Source of the DNA: Methanolobus sp.
Lineage (GTDB): Archaea > Halobacteriota > Methanosarcinia > Methanosarcinales > Methanosarcinaceae
Assembly (NCBI RefSeq): GCF_016278385.1
Contig: NZ_JADQBY010000013.1
Coordinates: forward strand, 62,001-126,000
Direction of reading: 5' to 3'
DNA: 64,000 nucleotides
Part shown: one piece after another, positions 53,502 through 62,395 of the stretch
Numbering within the stretch: position 1 is the first letter of the stretch
Layout: every line of letters begins with the position of its first letter
Notes under the pieces: generated by a model
The model's input: the letters and a program-made list of their open reading frames with translations, nothing else
Databases searched by the model: none
What the model was told of the DNA's origin: nothing
Made by a program: the position numbers and the translations under genes

Positions 53502-54731
53502 ATGAAAAAACTTATGGTCCTTGGAACAGCTAAAACACAGGTTCCAATAATTAAATTTGCAAAGAAACGCGGCTTTGAAACGATCGTTGTAGGCTGGGAG
53601 GGTGATTATCCTGGTTCAAAATTTGCAGATAAGGCCTATGAAATTGACCTATATGATAAAGAAAAAGTATTGGAAGTTGCTATAACAGAGCATGTTGATG
53701 GGATAGTTACAGATCAACTTGATTTTCCGGTTCCAACCGTTGCTTATGTAACTGAGAAATTAGGCCTGCCAAGTATTGGCTATGATTGTGCACTAAAGTT
53801 CACTAACAAATTCTTAATGCGAAATGAATGTACTAAATTAGGAATAAAGAGTCCTGAATACTATAAGGTTTCGACCCTGGAAGAAGCCAGGGAAAAGTGT
53901 TTGGATATTGGTCTTCCGGTAATAATAAAACCTACAGATGGCGGTGGCAGTAGGGGTATATCGGTGATAAGAAATATCACTGAACTGGAGGATAAATTTG
54001 AGCCTTCAATTGCTTTCTCTAAAGAGAATTGCTTAATAATGGAAAAGTACATTCAGGGAGATGAATATGTAATTGCAGGCTTTGCTTCAAATTATAAGTT
54101 CACAAATTTAGCTATTGGAAAAAGGCAATTCTTTGATATCCCGGATATATTCATTCCCAGCGTAACCATGTTCTGTTCATCTCCTGACAATTATATTGAA
54201 GAGCAAATGTTAAAGATCAATAAAACTTTGATCGAGGGTTTTGGTTTAAGATTCGGTATTACTCACTGCGAGTACATAGTTGAAGAAGGAACAGAAGATA
54301 TATATCTTGTAGAATGTGCTGCCAGAGGTGCTGCTACCTGTATCTCATCTCATCTAATACCATTAGCTACCGGCATTGATGTAAACAGTCTGTTGCTTGA
54401 TGTTGTCGTGGGGGATGTAGAGGAAATTGAAATTCAAAATATAGAGAGCAACGTATCTGGATATTTACTGTTCACGTTGCCAGAGGGTTTTGTTAAAGAA
54501 ATTAGAGGTATCGATAAAATACAGTCAGTACCCGGTGTCCAGAAAGTGTATATTGAGCCAATTTATATAGGGATGGAAACAAAAGCCATTACTGATAAAG
54601 GTCATCGTCATGGTCCAATTCTCATCAAAGGTGAAAATAAAGAACAGTGTGAAAAGACAATAAATGAAGTAAAGGCATTATTTGAGATTGATGTGGAAAC
54701 CTCTGAAGGGATCAAAGGTATAATCTGGTAG
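53502..54731 (+). CDS. ATP-grasp ligase, tandem copy 3
   Basis: A 409-residue paralogue. ATG 53502 has AGGAG 7 nt upstream, and gives MKKLMVLGTAKTQVPII. It has the ATP-grasp pieces LPVIIKPTDGGGSRGISVI, MEKYIQGDEYVIAGF, LVECAARGAATC and the common C-terminus VETSEGIKGIIW. Over long stretches it equals copy 1, more than copy 2 does. Differences fall in the glycine-rich loop (DGGGSRG here, DSAGSRG in 1 and 2), so nucleotide or substrate handling may differ. The upstream 216 bp resemble those of copy 2 (TTAACAAG, GTTGTACG, TATATATCTTTAA). Confidence 0.85.
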   Translation: MKKLMVLGTAKTQVPIIKFAKKRGFETIVVGWEGDYPGSKFADKAYEIDLYDKEKVLEVAITEHVDGIVTDQLDFPVPTVAYVTEKLGLPSIGYDCALKFTNKFLMRNECTKLGIKSPEYYKVSTLEEAREKCLDIGLPVIIKPTDGGGSRGISVIRNITELEDKFEPSIAFSKENCLIMEKYIQGDEYVIAGFASNYKFTNLAIGKRQFFDIPDIFIPSVTMFCSSPDNYIEEQMLKINKTLIEGFGLRFGITHCEYIVEEGTEDIYLVECAARGAATCISSHLIPLATGIDVNSLLLDVVVGDVEEIEIQNIESNVSGYLLFTLPEGFVKEIRGIDKIQSVPGVQKVYIEPIYIGMETKAITDKGHRHGPILIKGENKEQCEKTINEVKALFEIDVETSEGIKGIIW

Positions 54732-54854
54732 GGATTATATTGGGATGATTGGTTTAGTAGAAATCCTACTTTTTATTTTAGCACAACAATTTAAAACAGC
54801 ATAACTTTTCTAATTATTACTTGCCACAAAAAACACAAATGAGATAATTGTGTT

Positions 54855-54879
54855 TGTTCCAGACTTTTAATCTGGAACA
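54855..54879. terminator. Hairpin between ATP-grasp copy 3 and the transporter remnant
   Basis: TGTTCCAGA (54855-54863) and TCTGGAACA (54871-54879) form a perfect 9-bp stem with a 7-nt loop between convergent genes. No strong T run follows on either strand. Confidence 0.4.
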
Positions 54880-54983
54880 TACTTCATAATTCATTAAAAG
54901 ATTGTGCTTATTCTTCAAACAAGGATTTCTACAGAGCCGCGATAATACAAAATAATTAAAATAAGCGCAGTGCAAGGTAGATC

Positions 54984-56012
54984 TTACTTTCTAGGATAGA
55001 TCTTCAACAATTCATTGTAGAACTCCGTCAATATCACTTTATACACGATGTAGATCGGAATCGCAAGGATATACCCAGGGCGCCCAGCATATCTGCAAAA
55101 ATGAGTATCATAAGTATACTAAGCAAAGGGTTCACTGCAACTTTTCCTGAGATCATATAAGGGATCAGGTAAAGGTTGTCAACAAGCTGGGCAATGATAA
55201 CTATGATGATTTCAAACAATGCTGTGGGTAGGGCTTACTATGAAACCAACGATAACTGCAGGAATAGCTCCGTCCACCGGACCGATATATGGTACAATGT
55301 TGAGAAGTCCTGCAATAAATCCAAGGAAAAACCAGCCATTAATCCCTGCAAGATAGAATCCGATAGAGCATATAGTACCTACAATAGCACTTTCCAGGAT
55401 CTTGGCAGAGAAGAAATCACCGAGTCTTCTTCCTATATCAGATATTGATGAATCAACACATTCCTGATATTTTACAGGGAAGAACTCAATGCCCTCATTA
55501 GCTATCACGTTCTTCTTTGAGAAATACATGCGGAACATCATTGGTATGATGAGCAGGCCGGTGAAAAGGAAAAAGGATAACTTGGATATCAATGAAGAGA
55601 AGAAACTGAATATGTAATCACCAATTGATCTCATATCCTCTCCTGTGATCATGGGTGCTGCAGTTCCGTTAGTTACTCCCGGGTCAGCAGGCATTTTGCC
55701 ATTTCTGGTGGGATCTGCGAACGTAAAGAACTCACCATAAGTGGAAAAGAGAGTCGTTATGCCGGATTCATACTCTTCCTGCGAATCTACAAGTGAATTC
55801 ATGTCTGACAACTGGCCTGCCATGAGCAGAGATACCAAAAAAATGGCGAGAACAATTAATATCAGAGCATAGATTCTTTTTGTTCACAATGATTTATTTC
55901 CAAAGTGTTTATTGAAGGCTATCAGTATCCTGTCTGTCACAAGTACCATAATGCTTCCGATTGTAAGTACAATGAGGAGATCCTCAAAATGGAACCGGAT
56001 AATGAAGAACAC
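54984..56012 (-). pseudogene. AI-2E / PerM-family membrane transporter, decayed
   Basis: The AI-2E signature can be read across three lesions. From the 5' side: GSIMVLVTDRILIAF, an in-frame TGA at 55886-55884, then TKRIYALILIVLAIFLVSLL and a long good frame to GLLNIVPYIGPVDGAIPAVIVGF. Near 55225 a one-base insertion shifts the frame; removing it gives VALPTALFEIIIVIIAQLVDN. Near 55080 a second shift separates ADMLGALG from YILAIPIYIVYKVILTEF, which then runs to a TAA at 54986. All three would have to be errors for the gene to be whole, so it is called a pseudogene. It lies downstream of the TrmB gene. Confidence 0.85.
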
Positions 56013-56026
56013 CGGGATAAAGATAA

Positions 56027-56833
56027 TTAGACAGGGTTATAGTTCTCTGAACTCTCCCATTTAGCATTGAGGAGATGGGATATCGTGTGCGAGAACTCCT
56101 CGGCACTAGCCCATACGGCCATAAGGTCAGCTTCCCCCTCATCCTCTTTCAGTATCTCAACGATCATCTCGTTGGCATCCACAACTACTACGAAGCTTTT
56201 GAGGTCCATACACGTGTCCTTCACAGAATTCACTTTGACAGATGCGAGGGGGACCAGATCAGAGAGTCTCCTTGCCTCATCCTCGTGTGAACTGATAAAC
56301 CTTATACTGATACCTTCATTAGTGATCTTCCTGTTGAATATGCCAATAATCGTAGTATGGTCCTTTTTGAGGGAAGGATACTTTTCTGCAAGTGTACGGA
56401 AAGGTGTTAATGAACTCATCACCAGTATGTCCTTTTTAGCACCCTCGATCATTTGTATGAACTTATCAGTGACATTTCTGGTACCTTTGAGGGTCCAGAT
56501 GGGCCCTTCGTCTCCGCCACAGGAACAGACACCATACATCTCTTTAAGCTCTGTGAGGACCGTATCACATTCTTCTTCATAGTCACGTTTCAGTTTTGCT
56601 ATAGCTTCTTCAGGAGGAAGACATCTGTAACGCATTGGTTTTGTATTCTGGTATTCGATGATACCTCTTTTTTCCAGTTTCTTGAGAGAGCCATAGATAG
56701 CAGAATTAGGAACACCGGAATCAAGATGTAGGGCGGATACTGTTGCACATTCGTTTTTTATAAGAGCAATAAATACCTTTGCCTCATATGATGTGAGGCC
56801 GAGGTTCTGGAGAGATGTTAGAAGTATTGTAAT
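56027..56833 (-). CDS. TrmB-family transcriptional regulator; probable AUU start
   Basis: About 268 residues if translation starts at ATT 56833. The winged-helix domain is complete (NLGLTSYEAKVFIALIKN, SGVPNSAIYGSLKKLEKRGIIEY), followed by a coiled coil (PEEAIAKLKRDYEEECDTVLTELKEMYG) and a TrmB effector-type domain. No ATG, GTG or TTG exists in frame between the TAA at 56848 and the ATG at 56635, which would lose the whole DNA-binding domain. GGGG (56845-56842) lies 8 nt before the ATT. It is divergent in role from, but on the same strand as, the exporter operon upstream, and probably controls it. Confidence 0.85.
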   Translation of the reverse strand: MTILLTSLQNLGLTSYEAKVFIALIKNECATVSALHLDSGVPNSAIYGSLKKLEKRGIIEYQNTKPMRYRCLPPEEAIAKLKRDYEEECDTVLTELKEMYGVCSCGGDEGPIWTLKGTRNVTDKFIQMIEGAKKDILVMSSLTPFRTLAEKYPSLKKDHTTIIGIFNRKITNEGISIRFISSHEDEARRLSDLVPLASVKVNSVKDTCMDLKSFVVVVDANEMIVEILKEDEGEADLMAVWASAEEFSHTISHLLNAKWESSENYNPV

Positions 56834-56896
56834 GATATCAACCCCTTAATTAGAAGAAAAACACATAAATAAACAAATAAAAAAAAGAGAAGAAAA

Positions 56897-57994
56897 TCAA
56901 TTGTCTCCTTCTTTTTTACCCATATATTTTTTAGCAACTACAAAAACAGCTCCAAGGGCAATCAGAACTACTAAAATTCCGATGTACATACCCATACCTG
57001 ATCCAGAAGAACCTGCTGGAAGAGTTTCTGTCTCTATTTTTATAGTGTCCGATATCTGACTATGTCCGTCGGTATCCTCGTACTTGATCTCACTGTTGAT
57101 GGCATAAACTTTTGATACTGCTGTTTCATCAACCTTTAGTTTGAATACTGCCTCTGTAGTCTCACCAGGTGCAATTGAACCAAGGAAAGACTGGTCATCA
57201 GTTGTGCTGAACGGATCACCAGCACTTATCCTGACCGTGGCATCCTTCACAGCCTCTTCGCCTGTATTTTTGTACACAACACGCAGAAGTCCTTCAGAAC
57301 CAGCTTCAAGTTCACCGGTCACGTTAACAACTTCAAAATCAGCCTCTTTCTCTACAACGACTGAGATGTTCTGCATCTGTTGCCCGACTGCATACCACAA
57401 TCCAACTTCCATGTTAGTGATACCGAGGTCAGTTTCATTGTCACCATCAATCTGGACATTCTCCTGGTATCCATAGTATAATTGCAGGTTGAGAGGATAT
57501 TCGCCAGCGGGAGCATTCTTGGATACTTCGATGTTAAACTTTACAGGATCCTCTACCTGCTCACCAGAGACAAGAGTGCCTGCTTCCTGCGGTCCTGACT
57601 TTACCCTGATATTTGGGTCTTCTGATACAAGAATAGCAACTATTCCGATGGCAGTTGTCCTCTGAGCTTCATAACCCATTTCTGTTTGCTGTATTTTCTG
57701 CTCAAGGTCTGATGAATCATCTGCTTCGTCCTCTGATTTAAAGCCAGTCACAACACCTTTGTTCATCAGGTTGAGATTGAGAGTTACCTCATCACCACGA
57801 TAAAATTCATTGTCACCTACAAGGGTTGCGGTTACGTCCGGCCCACCGTAAACTGTATAATAGTTATCATCAAAATTGAAAAATTCCGGAAGCTCCAGGC
57901 TTGTTGTTGTCATTTCAGCATGTACAGGAAGTGCAAGCAGCATAATTAGAATAATTGATACCGGAATTATTTTTTTAGTATTAATTGTTTTCAT
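56897..57994 (-). CDS. Exported COG1361-type (S-layer-like / CARDB) protein, copy 2
   Basis: A 365-residue membrane-anchored surface protein. ATG 57994 follows GAGAGGG with 6-nt spacing. A signal peptide (KKIIPVSIILIMLLALPVHA) precedes beta-sandwich domains, including a C-terminal CARDB-like part (GEEAVKDATVRISAGDPFSTTDDQSFLG, then SIAPGETTEAVFKLKV), and a C-terminal membrane helix (MYIGILVVLIALGAVFVVAKKY) with a basic tail. It is paralogous to the next gene upstream (shared YYxxYGxPDxxAxxxGDxEFxRG start). The two and the RND exporter form one operon. Confidence 0.88.
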   Translation of the reverse strand: MKTINTKKIIPVSIILIMLLALPVHAEMTTTSLELPEFFNFDDNYYTVYGGPDVTATLVGDNEFYRGDEVTLNLNLMNKGVVTGFKSEDEADDSSDLEQKIQQTEMGYEAQRTTAIGIVAILVSEDPNIRVKSGPQEAGTLVSGEQVEDPVKFNIEVSKNAPAGEYPLNLQLYYGYQENVQIDGDNETDLGITNMEVGLWYAVGQQMQNISVVVEKEADFEVVNVTGELEAGSEGLLRVVYKNTGEEAVKDATVRISAGDPFSTTDDQSFLGSIAPGETTEAVFKLKVDETAVSKVYAINSEIKYEDTDGHSQISDTIKIETETLPAGSSGSGMGMYIGILVVLIALGAVFVVAKKYMGKKEGDN

Positions 57995-58007
57995 AAGCAT
58001 CCCTCTC

Positions 58008-59117
58008 TTATTTATTTGATTTCTTCGATCCATTTTTTCTGGTATTTTTGATTATCAGTACTATTCCCACAATTACAAGTCCTGCAAGAGCAAGACCGGT
58101 TACATTGACCTTTCTTTCAGGCTGTTTCAGGAAGACATTGACTTTCATATTGTTTGAGTACGCATCTTCACCGTCTACGTCTGTATATTTGATCTCACTG
58201 TCAATGCCGTAGCTCTTTTCAACAGCCTGGAAATCAGAAGCAATGTCAAATGATACGGTTCTGCTCTCACCAGGTTGCATCGTACCAAGTGATTGTATAG
58301 GGCGCCCAGCACTCAATGGTTGCATCATTATCAACCTTGCAACTGCATTTTCTGCAGGAAGTTCTCCGATATTGGTATAGGTTATATTGAGGGTGTTAGC
58401 GCTACCTGCTGTAATATTTCCTGAAACACTGCTTACCTCAAATTTAGCTTCAGGTACTATAATAACAGGAATCTGGATCGTTTGCTCAACTGTTTCATAA
58501 TAAGTTGCGTGATCCAGGTCCGGCCTTCCAAGTATTATAGATTCACCGGCTGTCATCCTCACGTCTTTCGGATATTCATAGTTTAGTGGCATTTCAAGAA
58601 GATATGTTCCTGCAGGAGCATTTTCTGAAATAGTAACCGTGAAGACAAAAGGATTCTCCGATAATTCACCGGCAAGCAGTTTCTCCATTGTTTTGCTATT
58701 TGTGGCTGCATCTATCTCTATCAGATCAGTTGAAGATACAAGATGTGCCTTTATTCCATATGCTGATGTTCTCTGAGTTTCGTACTGTAGCTCCGTAAGA
58801 GATAGCTGGTGAGCATTTCCTGATGTTTCAACAAATGTGCCTGGTTTGAAACCGTACAATACACCTTTGTTGGATATCATTATTCTTATCTGAGCGGTTT
58901 CACCGCGTTCGAATTCGGTGTCTCCGAGAACTGATGCGTATATATCAGGTTCTCCGTAAGCCTTGTAGTAATTGTTCGTATATTCATAGGTTGGGGATAT
59001 GTATTCCTTTGCAGTTGCCGAAGGCATCAGCAGAAAAGTAGCTGCAAGAAGGATACATATCAGTAAGGGGATAAAATATAGTTTTAATTTGTCAACTTCA
59101 TTGGATGTGCCATTCAT
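58008..59117 (-). CDS. Exported COG1361-type (S-layer-like / CARDB) protein, copy 1
   Basis: A 369-residue surface protein with an N-terminal hydrophobic signal or anchor (LYFIPLLICILLAATFLLMPSATA), beta-sandwich domains (GEPDIYASVLGDTEFERGETAQI; FEVSSVSGNITAGSANTLNI; RPIQSLGTMQPGESRTVSFDI) and a C-terminal helix (VTGLALAGLVIVGIVLIIK) plus basic tail. It overlaps the RND exporter gene by 4 bp (ATGA), so both are co-translated. It is placed outside the membrane, and could be the periplasm-side partner of the exporter; this is inference from coupling. Confidence 0.88.
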   Translation of the reverse strand: MNGTSNEVDKLKLYFIPLLICILLAATFLLMPSATAKEYISPTYEYTNNYYKAYGEPDIYASVLGDTEFERGETAQIRIMISNKGVLYGFKPGTFVETSGNAHQLSLTELQYETQRTSAYGIKAHLVSSTDLIEIDAATNSKTMEKLLAGELSENPFVFTVTISENAPAGTYLLEMPLNYEYPKDVRMTAGESIILGRPDLDHATYYETVEQTIQIPVIIVPEAKFEVSSVSGNITAGSANTLNITYTNIGELPAENAVARLIMMQPLSAGRPIQSLGTMQPGESRTVSFDIASDFQAVEKSYGIDSEIKYTDVDGEDAYSNNMKVNVFLKQPERKVNVTGLALAGLVIVGIVLIIKNTRKNGSKKSNK

Positions 59118-61492
59118 GTGGTTATGGCCTCCGGAATAGTTTTTGATTCATGTGTATCTATGATTTTGGTCCCACGACCTATTGGTGCATGTGCTCTTCT
59201 TTTCTCTCTGAATTTATCAAGTGTGACAATTACAGGAGGGAAGATCACAAACGTAGCCAGCAGAGCTAGGAATACATCTATAACTGTTATCAGGCCAAAA
59301 TTGCTGGTAATACTGAATGGTGATGCGATCAACGCAGAAAAACCAAACACAGTGGTTGCACCGGATGTGACGATGGCTTTTCCAATCTTTACACTCGCTT
59401 CCTCCATTGCCTGCTCGGGGTCAGCACCCTTTTCCTTTTCCTCGAAATAGCGTTCCATCATAAGGATTGCATATTCAGAGCCTACTCCAAGGATAAGTGC
59501 GCCAAGGGTCGCGGTCATTGGTGTGTATTCCAGACCTGTATAATACATGAGGCCTCCAGACCAGCCGACTACCATTATCATAGTTATCACTGGAGTTAAA
59601 GCCTTCAGCAGATCACGGTATATCACAAGCAGGCCTCCAAATACCAAAATAATTCCCAGCATTGTCATCATGGTTCTGCCAGAGGTCAAAGCGGTTATAA
59701 CTTCGACAAAGACAACTGAGTTCCCGGTTATGGTTACTTCAGTTCCGGGAGGAGGTGCCATCCACAGGATATCTTCTTCTACTACATCGGTGAGTTCTCC
59801 GATACCCATAAGTCCAAGCTCGCCCATTGCATTTCCTATTTCAAGATTGACCAAAAGTATGGAATTTCCGTGAAGATAGCTGTCCTTCTGGACTTCGGGT
59901 AACTGATCATACAATGCTGCAACCTCTGCCGAACTGTCTGGGATTTCTCCTCCGTTTTGGGATTTAATGAGATCAACAATGCTATTTGAACCATAGATAT
60001 GGCTCCTTCCTTTGACCTCATGCTGTGAGAACTCATCTATCCATTCAAGTAGTGCCGGATCGTTGTTGTTGTCCGTCTTTACTATCAGGTTTAATTGATC
60101 CTCTCCACCCAGAATTTCACCCATGTGTTTAAGATCTATCAATGCAGGAAGATCCTGAGGTACAAAGGTTTCCGTATCAGTCTGGATAGAAACCATTGTA
60201 TCTGCAATAAGTCCACCAATACAAAGAGAACCTGCGATAGCTAGAACAAGTACTGAATGCTTCATTGAAAAACCAGATATGCTTTTAAGCGACTTTTCCA
60301 GGAAATCCGGCTCATGTTCAGATATCCCCGTCGAAGATACTTTTCGCTTAGAAGATGGCTTTTTAAGTCCTATCTTTGAGAGAATGTTTTTTTCTGAAAT
60401 TTTATGGAAGCCATATAGTACTGTTACTCCTACAAATAATGAAGATATGAAGCACATCACGATACCGATCATCAGGAGTTTTCCGAAATCCTGTATCATT
60501 GGAACAGTTGATGTAAACAATGAAAAGAAACCGAGAGCTGTTATTATCAGAGCGATCAGAACTGCAGGACCGGTGTGTTTGATAGTATTTATTACTGCGT
60601 CTTCATCACTGCTACCATGTTCCAGTTCTTCTTCAATCCGGTTATGGAATTGGATGGCATAATCTATACCAAGTCCTATAAGCACGGGGAAAGCAGACAT
60701 TGAAACCATTGTCATTGGAATATCCAGATAACCCATGGCTCCAAATGTGAAAATTATACCAAGTATGACTATTGGAAGCGGAAGCAATCTCCACCTTACA
60801 TGTTTGAATACAAGATACAACACAACCATCATAAGAAGAATTGCAATCATGAGCAATGTACCCATACTGGTATTCATTGCTTCATTCATTTCTGCCGAAA
60901 AAGCAGGATCTCCCGTTACGATTACATTATAATCTCCCGGAAAATCAGCCATTTCAATAGATGTTCGGGTTTCCCTTAGTATTTCCGTTTTCGTGTTATC
61001 TGAAGTGGTAGCTTCAACGATTACCGACATGATGGCATGGGTTTCATCAGGAATATAATATGTCGGAACCGATGAACTGATAATTTCATCGAGAACTTCT
61101 GCATCATCTGGGATTTCACTCCGTCCCATCATCTCATAATTAGCATCTTTGATAATAGACGATGGGGAATTAACTTGAATTACTCCCGGGATATTGATTG
61201 TAGACTCGTATGCCCTGTCCATTGCTTTGAGAAGTTCAGGATTTGTTATATCACTACCCTCAACCATTATTACAATGGATTCAGTACCAAAGAGATTCTG
61301 GTAAAGGTGATCAAAATCCTGGTATAGTTGAGAGTTCTTGTTTACAAAGGTATCAGTCCCTGATGCCATCCCTATATACTGAGCACCCTGAAATGAAATA
61401 ATCACGAGAAGAAGCGTGATTAACATAATAGGAATCGTATTGTCTTCGATGAAGACACCCAGTTTTTCAAAGATGTTTTTTATGATAAACAC
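59114..61492 (-). CDS. RND-superfamily exporter (MMPL / HAE3 type)
   Basis: A 792-residue exporter with 12 predicted membrane spans in two halves. Each half has a large external loop (GTDTFVNKNSQLYQDFDHLYQNLFG; DTETFVPQDLPALIDLKHMGEILGG) and an RND core (FPVLIGLGIDYAIQFHNRIEEELEHG; TATLGALILGVGSEYAILMMERYFEEKEKG) with the proton-relay Asp/Glu region. Substrates of this group are lipids or hydrophobic compounds. The start given is GTG 61492, but GGAG overlaps it; an AUA at 61483, exactly 8 nt past GGAG, gives the family-like KNIFEKLGVF start. It is first in the three-gene operon. Confidence 0.92.
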   Translation of the reverse strand: MFIIKNIFEKLGVFIEDNTIPIMLITLLLVIISFQGAQYIGMASGTDTFVNKNSQLYQDFDHLYQNLFGTESIVIMVEGSDITNPELLKAMDRAYESTINIPGVIQVNSPSSIIKDANYEMMGRSEIPDDAEVLDEIISSSVPTYYIPDETHAIMSVIVEATTSDNTKTEILRETRTSIEMADFPGDYNVIVTGDPAFSAEMNEAMNTSMGTLLMIAILLMMVVLYLVFKHVRWRLLPLPIVILGIIFTFGAMGYLDIPMTMVSMSAFPVLIGLGIDYAIQFHNRIEEELEHGSSDEDAVINTIKHTGPAVLIALIITALGFFSLFTSTVPMIQDFGKLLMIGIVMCFISSLFVGVTVLYGFHKISEKNILSKIGLKKPSSKRKVSSTGISEHEPDFLEKSLKSISGFSMKHSVLVLAIAGSLCIGGLIADTMVSIQTDTETFVPQDLPALIDLKHMGEILGGEDQLNLIVKTDNNNDPALLEWIDEFSQHEVKGRSHIYGSNSIVDLIKSQNGGEIPDSSAEVAALYDQLPEVQKDSYLHGNSILLVNLEIGNAMGELGLMGIGELTDVVEEDILWMAPPPGTEVTITGNSVVFVEVITALTSGRTMMTMLGIILVFGGLLVIYRDLLKALTPVITMIMVVGWSGGLMYYTGLEYTPMTATLGALILGVGSEYAILMMERYFEEKEKGADPEQAMEEASVKIGKAIVTSGATTVFGFSALIASPFSITSNFGLITVIDVFLALLATFVIFPPVIVTLDKFREKRRAHAPIGRGTKIIDTHESKTIPEAITT

Positions 61493-61649
61493 TCCTTGTG
61501 ATTAATTATAATAATAAAAAAACTCCTTTCTAGTTGTTTTGAATACTGGCATTAATGTTTTATTGCATATATAAAGGTTTTACCCTTTAATAAACTAGTA
61601 ATGAGTTAAAATCAATTAATAGCTAATAATTGGAAAGCAAAATGAGTAT

Positions 61650-61770
61650 CGAAAAAAGATAATAGGGTATGAGACATCCCGGAAAGGATGTCTCGTTGGG
61701 GGTTGGATAGGGTTGTACTAACATACACGATAAGCGTGTTGTTAATGGTACACACCAGTACAACTGTATT
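61650..61770 (-). ncRNA. Candidate structured small RNA
   Basis: This GC-richer island lies in an AT-rich 508-nt gap. On the minus strand GTTGTACT (61764-61757) pairs with AGTACAAC (61719-61712), enclosing a GGT/ACC mini-hairpin and a CACG/CGTG hairpin, as in a three-way junction. A C-rich linker (CCAACCCCC, 61706-61698) follows, then a perfect 9-bp hairpin GAGACATCC/GGATGTCTC (61694-61671) and, 13 nt on, CTTTTTT (61658-61652). A box A-like GATATATAG near 61798-61790 would start transcription near 61770. No coding frame fits. It is not a family I recognise. Confidence 0.5.
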
Positions 61771-61897
61771 ATTAGTAGATAAACCTTTCTATATATCGTC
61801 AAGTATGGTTTATTTCCTATAGATTCGACTATAATAATTAGAAATTAAAGATAAGTTTACAGCTACAAAGTATAGATTAAAAACACGGCTGAGTACT

Positions 61898-61913
61898 TTT
61901 AAACTAGTTTAAA
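61898..61913. promoter_or_regulatory. 16-bp perfect palindrome
   Basis: TTTAAACTAGTTTAAA reads the same on both strands. A related AAACTAGTAA lies at about 61592-61601, upstream of the RND operon. Both are between the exporter and the second TrmB gene, so they are candidate operator sites. Confidence 0.4.
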
Positions 61914-62000
61914 GTGCTAGAATGCCTGGAATTGATATGTACAAATAACATATTGCAGGTTTGTACTCTCAAAAAAACAGGTGAACTGTAATATTCTAAA

Positions 62001-62198
62001 TTAATGGTCTTTCAGGGTTCCGGAAACATATCCTGGACAAATTCCCGGTTTTCTGTCTTCCATAAGTGAGCTAAGGTTTACTTTATTTCCCTTTATCCAA
62101 TCAGTATCAAGGTTCCTGATGGGCAGCTCTTCGATATGAGCTTTTAATATTTCAACGGAAGATATTTGTCTTTTATGATTTTCTGAATTTGATTCCAC
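62001..62198 (-). CDS. Small protein of unknown function
   Basis: A 65-residue hydrophilic protein. The GTG start at 62198 has a strong AAGGTGG Shine-Dalgarno with 6-nt spacing, which is the main support for it being translated. It has a helical first half (SSVEILKAHIEELPIRNLDTDW) and a CPGY motif near the end with its single cysteine. No family is recognised. It is divergent from the TrmB gene at 62.4 kb. Confidence 0.6.
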   Translation of the reverse strand: MESNSENHKRQISSVEILKAHIEELPIRNLDTDWIKGNKVNLSSLMEDRKPGICPGYVSGTLKDH

Positions 62199-62395
62199 AA
62201 TAAACCACCTTTAATATGTGTAGTTACAAACATCTGGTGATGAATGTCAGGCATGCTGATGTTTAGGGATAGCATAAAGATGCTCCTGTGAAAATTACTA
62301 AAGGAACATATTCATTAAAAACATCTATATAGTTGTTTTAACTTACATATTAATAAGCATTTCACCCGCAAAAAAACAACTTAACAGTGAAAAAC

